A DNA stretch of 64,000 nucleotides, from the NCBI GenBank assembly GCA_018655275.1, contig JABIJZ010000004.1, forward strand, positions 1 through 64,000. The letters run 5' to 3'. Within the stretch, counting starts at the first letter, position 1. Each line of letters opens with the position of its first letter. This DNA is from Candidatus Peregrinibacteria bacterium. Its GTDB lineage: Bacteria > Patescibacteriota > Gracilibacteria > UBA1369 > LOWO2-01-FULL-3. Under the pieces are notes generated by a model. That model did not search any database, was not told where the DNA came from, and was given only the letters and a program-made list of their open reading frames with translations. The position numbers and the translations under genes were made by a program. Of this stretch, positions 1 to 6,390 are shown piece by piece.

Positions 1-624
1 AAACATCTTTTGGTTGGGGCTACTGCTGCAATGTTTTTGGCTATTATTTTGGTGGGGGCTATACCTCATGTGCGAGAACGATTTACTGCGTTTATGCAGG
101 TGGATGAAGAGTGTATTGAAGATTATTGCTGGCAAAGTGAACAGGCGAATATTGCTGTGGGGAGTGGAGGTTTGCTCGGTAAAGGGCTGACTCAAGGGAT
201 TCAAAAATCGTACTGGTTGCCACAGGCAACGGATGATTTTATCTTTGCTGCATCGGCTGAGGAGCTTGGGTTTATTAGAATTATTTTTGTAGTAATTGCT
301 TATTTTATTATTTCGTATAGAGGCTTTCATATTGCGAATAGTGCCAACACCCCGTTTGAGACTCTGGTGGCTGTCGGGGTGACGGTTTGGATCGTGATGC
401 AGGCGTTTATTAACATATCTGTGAACACAGCTCTTATGCCCGTTACAGGGATTCCCCTGCCTCTTGTTAGCTATGGCGGATCTTCGTTGATTGCGTGTAT
501 GATAGCTGTCGGAATATTACTTAGAATATCTATTGAACAACCATCTTATGCGCGTTCTTCTAACAGGCGGCGGAACTCTAGGCCACGTAGTGCCCAACCT
601 GGCCGTTATCGACGAATTCGTTAA
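1..624 (+). CDS. ftsW: FtsW/RodA-type lipid II polymerase, C-terminal part
   Basis: This gene enters from the left edge, so the N-terminus is missing; the frame is open from base 1. FtsW is a membrane SEDS peptidoglycan glycosyltransferase that works at the division septum. The visible 207 residues carry family hallmarks: a stretch IAVGSGGLLGKGLTQGIQKS, then the ATDDFIFAASAEELGF loop, several hydrophobic helices and the late PVTGIPLPLVSYGGSS motif, followed by a basic Arg/Ser-rich tail. The tail overlaps the start of murG by 77 bases in another frame, so the two are almost certainly cotranscribed and translationally coupled. Choosing FtsW over RodA rests on the adjacent murG. Confidence 0.9.
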   Translation, partial: KHLLVGATAAMFLAIILVGAIPHVRERFTAFMQVDEECIEDYCWQSEQANIAVGSGGLLGKGLTQGIQKSYWLPQATDDFIFAASAEELGFIRIIFVVIAYFIISYRGFHIANSANTPFETLVAVGVTVWIVMQAFINISVNTALMPVTGIPLPLVSYGGSSLIACMIAVGILLRISIEQPSYARSSNRRRNSRPRSAQPGRYRRIR

Positions 625-1678
625 GAATAGCCGGAAACATGAGATCCTATATGTAGGTGCGCGTGATGGCATCGAGAAGGAGGCTGTTTTGAAATTTGTT
701 AAAGGGCTTGAATTTCAGCATTTGGAATTTGAGGAAGTTACTGTTGGAAAATTGCGGCGATATTTTTCTTTCCAGAATTTTGTGGATTTTTTTAAGGTGC
801 CGGTTGGGATTTTTCAAGCTGTGAGGATTGTGCGGCGGTTTCGGCCTGAAGTTGTTTTCAGCAAAGGAGGTTTTGTGGCGGTACCGGTTGTTGTTGGGGC
901 TGGGATTTTGAATTTGTTTCGATCGCGTGCTCGGCGGATTCCGATTGTTATTCATGAATCGGATGTTGTCCCTGGTTTGGCCAATAGAATTAGTGCGAGA
1001 TTTGCGGATTTGATTTTTGTTAGTTCGGAAAGGACAAAGAAATTTTTTGGTGGACGTGATGCGAGTCGACCAAGTCGTGGACGTGCGAAAGTTGAAGTTG
1101 TTGGCAATCCTATTCGAGCTGAAGTTTTGAAAGGGACGGCGGAACGCGGAATGAAATTGTGTGGATTTCATAGATTCAAACCTGTGATTTTGGTTATGGG
1201 AGGAAGTCTTGGCGCGAAGCAAGTCAACGATCTTGTTTGGAATGGGCTGGATGATTTATTAAAGAAATTTCAAGTTGTACATATTGTGGGAAAAGGGAAT
1301 TTGGATATGGGTTTGAAAAAGGATGGTTATAAGCAGTTTGAATTGTTGTTTGAGGAGCTAAAAGATGTTTATGCGGCTTGTGATTTGGTGGTCAGTAGAG
1401 GAGGTGCGAATGCTTTGGCTGAAATTGCTGCGTTGGGGAAAAAGGCGGTGATTATCCCGTTGGGGACAGAGTCGAGTCGTGGGGATCAGATAGTAAATGC
1501 GAAGGCTGCGAGTGAAGAATATGGGTGGCAAGTTTTGCACGGAAATGTTGAAGTTTCTCAATTACTTAGAGCGATTGATATGGCGAGTGAGACTTCTTTT
1601 GGGGGGGAGGATGTTGTCCACAAAAAGGCTTCCAAAAGGGTTTTTCAGGCCCTGTTCGATTTGACATTAAACGCTTAA
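548..1678 (+). CDS. murG: MurG, UDP-GlcNAc:lipid I N-acetylglucosaminyltransferase
   Basis: MurG adds GlcNAc to undecaprenyl-PP-MurNAc-pentapeptide, making lipid II at the inner face of the membrane. The ATG at 548 gives MRVLLTGGGTLGHV, placing the family Gly-rich loop at residues 6-14; the more usual GTGGH reads GTLGH here. Further family signatures are HESDVVPGLANR, the second-domain start VMGGSLGAKQVND and the donor-binding SRGGANALAEIAALGKKAV. The length of 376 residues is normal. An in-frame TTG at 533 would add five residues, but the ATG fits the family better. It overlaps ftsW, the usual division-and-cell-wall neighbour. Confidence 0.93.
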   Translation: MRVLLTGGGTLGHVVPNLAVIDEFVKNSRKHEILYVGARDGIEKEAVLKFVKGLEFQHLEFEEVTVGKLRRYFSFQNFVDFFKVPVGIFQAVRIVRRFRPEVVFSKGGFVAVPVVVGAGILNLFRSRARRIPIVIHESDVVPGLANRISARFADLIFVSSERTKKFFGGRDASRPSRGRAKVEVVGNPIRAEVLKGTAERGMKLCGFHRFKPVILVMGGSLGAKQVNDLVWNGLDDLLKKFQVVHIVGKGNLDMGLKKDGYKQFELLFEELKDVYAACDLVVSRGGANALAEIAALGKKAVIIPLGTESSRGDQIVNAKAASEEYGWQVLHGNVEVSQLLRAIDMASETSFGGEDVVHKKASKRVFQALFDLTLNA

Positions 1679-1781
1679 TAGCCTATCCTTTTTAACTGCA
1701 CGGGCTTAAAGAATTTTAAATATCGAGGTCATTGAAAAATAGGTTTGGGGCACTTTTTCGTCATCTTTTAACCAATTAATC

Positions 1782-2009
1782 ATGTTGGTTTTGTCACTCA
1801 TAATACTAATTATGACAGCATCGTTGTCGCTTTGCTTTATCTCGCAGTTAAGGCTTGCTACTTATGCGCGTAAACATCCTCTCCCTGAATCTAAGTACAC
1901 TTCTCTTTTTGGATTTGTTCGACTAAGTTATGTGAATTTTATATATATCGTGGCCGTAATCGGTCATGCATTTTTGTTTGTATTTTTTACAATTAAGTAC
2001 GTAATATGA
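1782..2009 (+). CDS. Small two-helix membrane protein
   Basis: This 75-residue protein has one hydrophobic helix at each end (about residues 1-22 and 50-73), joined by a basic central segment with RKHPLPESKYT. No family is recognised. Its stop codon overlaps the ATG of the PH-domain gene in an ATGA arrangement, so the two are probably translated as a pair and may form one membrane complex. The function is unknown. Confidence 0.6.
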   Translation: MLVLSLIILIMTASLSLCFISQLRLATYARKHPLPESKYTSLFGFVRLSYVNFIYIVAVIGHAFLFVFFTIKYVI

Positions 2010-2704
2010 TTGAACAACCCAAGAATCCCACTCAAGGAAATCGCGACAAATACTTCAAAGGTCAGCAGTTTAATGAAGAGTTGATTTGTTTTTTTAGGAA
2101 ACATTGGGTGACCGTGTTGCCCCATATAGCGATGGGGCTCCTACTGGGAATAATCGAATTGGGTTTTATATTGGGATTCACTAAAGTGAGTCCTTTTTTG
2201 AAAGAGAGTACTTTCTTTGCTTTGGTTTATGTGGCGGTTGTGATTTTGCTTACGGTTTATTTGCATAAGACTTTCTTTAGAATTTTTGGGCATTTCATGG
2301 ACACCTATATGTTCACAAATTCTAGAATTATTGATCATAAGAAAACTGTTATTTTGCATAATTCTCACGAGATGTTGGACGTGGTTAAGATTCAGGATAT
2401 CCAAAAAAGTCAGGATGGGTTTTGGAGAAATTTGCTTAGGTATGGGGATTTGGTTATCACTTTGTCTTCAAGCAAGGCTTCGAAATCTTTGTCCTATGTT
2501 CCAAATGTGAATTTTCATTATAGGTGCCTTTCTAGGACAAAAAGAGATGCAGCTTTGCGATACAATCATCTTCGATCGCAAAACACTGTTAGTAAAAAAT
2601 TCAGTGAAAATAGGGCGATCCGTGATGCTATTAAAACTGAAGAATTTTTGATAGATCAGGCGATTGAGTTTGAGGGCAGGGTGCATGCTGTTTTTGATGC
2701 GTGA
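2006..2704 (+). CDS. Membrane protein with bacterial PH-like domain
   Basis: This 232-residue protein has two membrane helices (about residues 36-60 and 70-92), followed by a cytosolic region typical of the bPH_2 (DUF304/YdbT-like) family: TNSRIIDHKKTVILHNSHE, then LDVVKIQDIQKSQDGF and LRYGDLVIT. In this family the domain follows a membrane hairpin and reads as a beta sandwich; its ligand is generally unknown. The start overlaps the preceding gene by four bases. The C-terminal 60 residues are charged and helical and do not resemble the family. The domain call is fairly firm; the role is unknown. Confidence 0.65.
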   Translation: MIEQPKNPTQGNRDKYFKGQQFNEELICFFRKHWVTVLPHIAMGLLLGIIELGFILGFTKVSPFLKESTFFALVYVAVVILLTVYLHKTFFRIFGHFMDTYMFTNSRIIDHKKTVILHNSHEMLDVVKIQDIQKSQDGFWRNLLRYGDLVITLSSSKASKSLSYVPNVNFHYRCLSRTKRDAALRYNHLRSQNTVSKKFSENRAIRDAIKTEEFLIDQAIEFEGRVHAVFDA

Positions 2705-2748
2705 AGATAACATTGTCCCAACTATTCCTATAGGGTAGAATCTTGGAC

Positions 2749-3291
2749 ATGGACACAGCGTTACTAATCATAATATCTTCGATTGTTTTTGTTTTGGCCT
2801 TGTGGGTGGTTGTTGGGCTGAGGCATCTTTCTGTTTTGCAACGAAATGTTGAAAATAGCTGGGAATTTGTTGATGAAAAAATTAGAGTTCGTCATGACAT
2901 TGCGCCTTTGTTGGTGGAAATTGTGAAAGATGGAGCTGATGGTGGCGGTGGTGAAAATGTAAGAGGCACTGTTGGTAAATTGATTGAACGACGGGGTTTG
3001 GCGAGAGCTACTACTGGGGCTTCTTCCGAGAAGTCTGAGAAGGAATTTGGATATGTTACTACTTTGGACAATTTGATTCAGTTGGGAAGGCATCATCCTG
3101 AGGTTTTGAGGAATCATTATTATTTGGATTTGAAAAAGGAATTTGATGATTTGAATAAGGATATTGAGAATCGGGTTGAGGATTACAATGATAATGTTCG
3201 GCTGTTCAATGGGCATAGAAATTCTTTGGTTTTGAGGCCTTTGGGAGTTGTTTTTCGGGTTGGCATGAGGCTTGAATACAAGGTTTCTTGA
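2749..3291 (+). CDS. LemA-like membrane-anchored protein
   Basis: This 180-residue protein has an N-terminal helix (residues 4-24), then NVENSWEFVDEKIRVRHDIAPLLVEIVKD, which follows the LemA pattern of a short helix, a charged RHDL/I-P segment and a long helical bundle. The end, ENRVEDYNDNVRLFN, also matches the LemA YN-x-V-x-x-x-N motif. LemA proteins are outside-facing or periplasmic helical bundles of poorly known function. The middle (about residues 65-85) is Gly-rich and atypical. The ATG at 2749 is preferred over the in-frame TTG at 2743. Confidence 0.6.
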   Translation: MDTALLIIISSIVFVLALWVVVGLRHLSVLQRNVENSWEFVDEKIRVRHDIAPLLVEIVKDGADGGGGENVRGTVGKLIERRGLARATTGASSEKSEKEFGYVTTLDNLIQLGRHHPEVLRNHYYLDLKKEFDDLNKDIENRVEDYNDNVRLFNGHRNSLVLRPLGVVFRVGMRLEYKVS

Positions 3292-3310
3292 GTTTTTTTT
3301 TAATTTTTGC

Positions 3311-3339
3311 TTGACGGTGAGTGGATGCTCACCTACACT
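3311..3339 (+). promoter_or_regulatory. lexA promoter
   Basis: TTGACG (3311-3316), a 17-base spacer and TACACT (3334-3339) form a good sigma70-like promoter. The predicted start lies near 3346, giving a leader of about 24 bases. The first LexA-type palindrome fills the spacer exactly, so repressor binding would block the polymerase. Confidence 0.7.
3316..3333. promoter_or_regulatory. Putative LexA operator 1
   Basis: GGTGAGTGGATGCTCACC has perfect six-base inverted arms (GGTGAG/CTCACC) around six bases. It lies between the -35 and -10 of the lexA promoter. It shares the frame GGTGAGTnnATnCTnACC with operator 2, located 27 bases downstream. Confidence 0.7.
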
Positions 3340-3342
3340 ATG

Positions 3343-3360
3343 GGTGAGTAAATACTTACC
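3343..3360. promoter_or_regulatory. Putative LexA operator 2
   Basis: GGTGAGTAAATACTTACC is a near-perfect palindrome (seven of eight arm positions) just downstream of the predicted lexA start site and ten bases before the ATG. Together with operator 1 it suggests cooperative autoregulation. Confidence 0.7.
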
Positions 3361-3369
3361 CTTATTTTT

Positions 3370-3975
3370 ATGGACCAATTAACTGACAAACAAAAAGCTG
3401 TTTTCGAGTTTATTGAGAAATATCAAATGTCCTATGGCCGCTCGCCTACCCTTCGTGAGATGCGCGAGCATTTCCAAGTTTCCAGTGACAATGGTGTTTT
3501 GAAACATTTGAAGGCTTTGGAGTCAAAAGGATATTTGAAGAAAGACAATCGTGGGATTGCTTTGATTGATAGTGTTAAAGAGAAATTGGAGTGCAGTGTT
3601 GTAAGTCTGCCTGTACTTGGGATGATCCCTGCTGGTGGGCCTGTTATTAGTGATGAGTATGTTGATAGATGGATTAATTTGGAAAGTGATTTGGTTAAAG
3701 ATAAAGCTGATTCGTTCATTTTGAGAGTTACTGGAGAGAGTATGATTGATGCTGGAATTTTTGAAGGTGATCTGGTTGTAGCTTCTGCCAAGCGTGAGCC
3801 CCGAAATGGCGATATCGTCATTGCTTTGGTCGATGGCGCAAATACTCTCAAAAGATTGGTCAAAGAGGGTGGGAAGGCTTATTTGAGGGCTGAGAATCCG
3901 GCTTATACGGATATCGTCCCTGTGGAGGAGCTTACTGTTCAGGGGGTTGTTACTACTTTATTACGCACTTATTAA
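3370..3975 (+). CDS. lexA: LexA repressor, SOS regulator
   Basis: LexA is a dimeric repressor of SOS genes that cleaves itself when RecA filaments form. Residues 1-65 are the winged helix (LTDKQKAVFEFI, YGRSPTLREM, VLKHLKALESKGYL). The cleavage site is Ala88-Gly89 in MIPAGGP. The S24 latent protease follows, with nucleophile Ser124 in TGESMIDAG and general base Lys161 in NTLKRLVK. At 201 residues it is a normal full-length LexA with every catalytic residue present. Two palindromes in and just after its promoter indicate autoregulation. No recA, umuC or other SOS target is recognised in the window. Confidence 0.95.
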   Translation: MDQLTDKQKAVFEFIEKYQMSYGRSPTLREMREHFQVSSDNGVLKHLKALESKGYLKKDNRGIALIDSVKEKLECSVVSLPVLGMIPAGGPVISDEYVDRWINLESDLVKDKADSFILRVTGESMIDAGIFEGDLVVASAKREPRNGDIVIALVDGANTLKRLVKEGGKAYLRAENPAYTDIVPVEELTVQGVVTTLLRTY

Positions 3976-4020
3976 TTTTTTGAAATGATACTAATAACTA
4001 TCGACAACAATAAGGACTTC

Positions 4021-4146
4021 ATGCGAGTTCGGATGAACAAAAGTCGATTCTCTTCTGCAAAGAAGAAACGTGGATTTTTTTCTAAATTCTTCACTTCTTC
4101 ATCAAGCAGAAGGAATAGAAAACCTTTGATTCCGTCTGTGTTCTAG
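4021..4146 (+). CDS. Possible 41-residue basic peptide downstream of lexA
   Basis: An ATG at 4021 with AAGGA five bases upstream opens a 41-codon frame ending TAG at 4146; an in-frame ATG at 3985 would add 12 residues. The peptide is rich in Arg, Lys and Ser (RFSSAKKKRGFFSKFF) and has no membrane segment. It starts 45 bases after the lexA stop on the same strand, so it would share the LexA-controlled transcript. SOS division inhibitors are often encoded beside lexA, but nothing in the sequence links this peptide to them. It may be spurious. Confidence 0.3.
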   Translation: MRVRMNKSRFSSAKKKRGFFSKFFTSSSSRRNRKPLIPSVF

Positions 4147-4164
4147 TGGTGGCTTTGGGTTTTG

Positions 4165-5601
4165 TTACTTCCTGTTCTCCAGTACACCAGCTCTTCTTAC
4201 TGCGAGGCTTTTAATCCTCCCTGTAAGCTGTATGATGTCTTGTCTATCTCCTACTGGATATTGACCTCCTATTCTTTGTTTTGCTGGCACATAACCTGCT
4301 TCAGAATGTCGAGTCATTCCTTCCGTACCCTCTCTATTCGCGTCTTCAAAATAAAGCTCCATGTGTTTTTTATCTGCTGATAATTTTCCGAACAAAGTTA
4401 TTGTTTGGTCTTTTACTGTGACTTCAAACCTAGTATAGTCCTCAGCCCATTTTGTTGCAGCAAGTTTGATCTGCTCTTTTTCGAAAAATTCGTCATTAAT
4501 CCTCATTAGACTGTAGACTTTTTCTTCTGAGGTTACTCCTGGGTTTAGAATTTCGTCTAGCATTTGTTCTAGTTTTGGAAGGATGTTTGATAAACCTCTA
4601 ACCTCTGCTTTGCTATCTGAGATGAAGAGTTCATAATTAATCGGACCTTTTGGGCTTACTCCAAGAATTCTTACCTCTCCTTTTTTGTTTTTTCGATTCA
4701 CGTATGTGTTTGGTCCTTCTTTGACTGTATACAATCTATCGTCGTATTGTTTTGGAAGTCTACTGGCGAGACTTAACAGTTTCTTTTCAAATTTTCCGGT
4801 GTCCATATAGTCGACTGAACCTTCTGGTTTTCTAGATTTTGGTTTTGGGGCAGGACGAAGACGTGGACGAGATCGTGCAGGTGCTGAAACTGCGGCTGGA
4901 GTTGGCCGTGGCGCTCTTTTTGGAGCTCTTTCACTAGCTGTCAATTTGATTAGTCTTCCGATCAGACCACTTCTTTTCCCTCCTGTTAGTTTACCTGCTG
5001 GTGTGACGGCTTCACCATCGTCATTGTAGTATTCGTTTGTTTCACTTCCATCTGCTTTTAGATACTGCCAAACACCTGGAATAACCATTTGGTATCTGTA
5101 AACTTTACCTTTTTGGAAGATGTGAAGTACGTCTTCTTTTATTACATGGAATGGCTTTCGTCTAAGTTCTTTTGCCATTTTTTTGATTTTGTTTGTGTGG
5201 TTTTTGTAATCATATTGAGAAAGGCCTGCTTCCATATCGCCTTTCCCTAGTTTAGATAATTTTTTTAGGAATTTTTCACCGCCTTTTGAGTCTATCCATG
5301 CATCAATCGCATTTTCACTCGGCTCGTATTCTGAAATTTCGATAGATACTTCGTATTTTCCTGAAGTTTCCCAATCTGGTTTTGTTGGGTCTTCTTTTAG
5401 GAGTTTTTTGTAGAAAGCTTCATAACTTCCTGCGTTTACTTTACCTATTTCTCCTTTAACAACTCTGTAGGCTCTTGTGCCGTTGGTTTCAGTGATTGAG
5501 TTAATCACTTCTTTTCTTGCTGCTTTGGCATCAAAAGATTCTGCGCTGGCAGATGGTCTTTCTGCAGGGTCTTTGTAAGCTAGACGGTTTTGTTTGAACA
5601 T
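4165..5601 (-). CDS. Unknown 478-residue protein, paralogue of the next gene
   Basis: No known family is recognised. The first half (about residues 30-225) resembles the neighbouring 204-residue protein in several blocks: YEPSENAIDAWIDSKGGEKFLKKL, GLSQYDYKNHTNKIKKMAKELRR and the closing RSGLIGRLIKLTAS. A Pro/Arg/Ala-rich linker (about 228-260) joins it to a second domain with mixed alpha/beta character. There is no signal peptide or membrane helix, so it is probably cytosolic. It lies 33 bases behind its paralogue on the same strand, and both starts follow an A-rich leader containing AACAAAAATAAA. Confidence 0.6.
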   Translation of the reverse strand: MFKQNRLAYKDPAERPSASAESFDAKAARKEVINSITETNGTRAYRVVKGEIGKVNAGSYEAFYKKLLKEDPTKPDWETSGKYEVSIEISEYEPSENAIDAWIDSKGGEKFLKKLSKLGKGDMEAGLSQYDYKNHTNKIKKMAKELRRKPFHVIKEDVLHIFQKGKVYRYQMVIPGVWQYLKADGSETNEYYNDDGEAVTPAGKLTGGKRSGLIGRLIKLTASERAPKRAPRPTPAAVSAPARSRPRLRPAPKPKSRKPEGSVDYMDTGKFEKKLLSLASRLPKQYDDRLYTVKEGPNTYVNRKNKKGEVRILGVSPKGPINYELFISDSKAEVRGLSNILPKLEQMLDEILNPGVTSEEKVYSLMRINDEFFEKEQIKLAATKWAEDYTRFEVTVKDQTITLFGKLSADKKHMELYFEDANREGTEGMTRHSEAGYVPAKQRIGGQYPVGDRQDIIQLTGRIKSLAVRRAGVLENRK

Positions 5602-5634
5602 ATTTATTTTTGTTAGTTATTTTTTATATTTAAT

Positions 5635-6249
5635 TTACTGACCTGTTAATGTTATTTCTTTGCCTATGATGCTGCTTCTTCTTCCTCTTCTTCTTTCTCC
5701 TTTTTCAGTAACCCTGTTGCCTTCATAGTCGTAATATTCGCCACGTCCGCGTGTTTTGTAGGCCAAGACGTCCTCACCAATTTTTTTGTATTTTAAAACT
5801 TTTCCTTTTCTGGCCACTAATAGTGCGTTTTTTGTATAAATAGGTATTACTTCTAATTGAGATCGAAGTCTCTTGGCGATTGCTCTTGTTTTTGATTTGT
5901 GTCTTTTGTATTCGTATAGACTTAAACCCTTTCCTATGCCCTTACTACCTCCATCTTCAATGAGTTTCCTGAGAAAATCATCTCCTCCTTTTTCCTGTAT
6001 CCAAATTTCTATTTCGTCTTCACTTGGGGCATATGATGAGAATGTTGACTCTAATTCAAACTTTACTGATCTTCCCAACTTCATATCGTCATATCCTTTT
6101 AATACATCTTCAAAGTGGTCATTACTACCACTACCTGCAAATAACTCTAGAATCTCCCCTTTTACCAATTTGAACCCGTGAGAAGCGTCTTTTATAATAG
6201 CAATAACTTCTTGTGTTGGAGTTTTTTCTTTGGGTCTTAGAGTATCCAT
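5635..6249 (-). CDS. Unknown 204-residue protein, short paralogue
   Basis: This protein matches the N-terminal half of the downstream 478-residue protein: YAPSEDEIEIWIQEKGGDDFLRKL, GLSLYEYKRHKSKTRAIAKRLRS, a KGKVLKYKK segment and a final RSSIIGKEITLTGQ. The shared module is charged, alpha/beta and soluble, and I know no family for it. It is first in a two-gene unit driven by the promoter at 6304-6332, divergent from mutS. Its leader AAACAAAAATAAATAATAAA has no Shine-Dalgarno sequence. The pair looks like a duplication in which one copy gained a second domain. Confidence 0.6.
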   Translation of the reverse strand: MDTLRPKEKTPTQEVIAIIKDASHGFKLVKGEILELFAGSGSNDHFEDVLKGYDDMKLGRSVKFELESTFSSYAPSEDEIEIWIQEKGGDDFLRKLIEDGGSKGIGKGLSLYEYKRHKSKTRAIAKRLRSQLEVIPIYTKNALLVARKGKVLKYKKIGEDVLAYKTRGRGEYYDYEGNRVTEKGERRRGRRSSIIGKEITLTGQ

Positions 6250-6303
6250 ATTTATTTTATTATTTATTTTTGTTTTAGTTGATTGATTTTATTTTTATAT
6301 TAT

Positions 6304-6332
6304 ATCTTACCATATTTTGAGTTTGGGTTCAA
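6304..6332 (-). promoter_or_regulatory. Promoter of the 4.2-6.2 kb pair
   Basis: Read on the minus strand, TTGAAC (6332-6327), 17 bases and TAAGAT (6309-6304) form a sigma70-like promoter. The predicted leader is about 50 bases, very A-rich, ending at the ATG at 6249. Confidence 0.5.
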
Positions 6333-6377
6333 GGGGTTTGTGTGAGTTTGGGGGGGCTTTTTGGGTGTGTGGCGAGT

Positions 6378-6383
6378 TATAAT
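6378..6383 (+). promoter_or_regulatory. -10 box of mutS, leaderless layout
   Basis: A perfect TATAAT ends seven bases before the mutS ATG (6391). The transcription start would therefore fall on or next to the start codon. The -35 region is weak (GGCTTT). Confidence 0.5.
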
Positions 6384-6390
6384 CGAGGCC

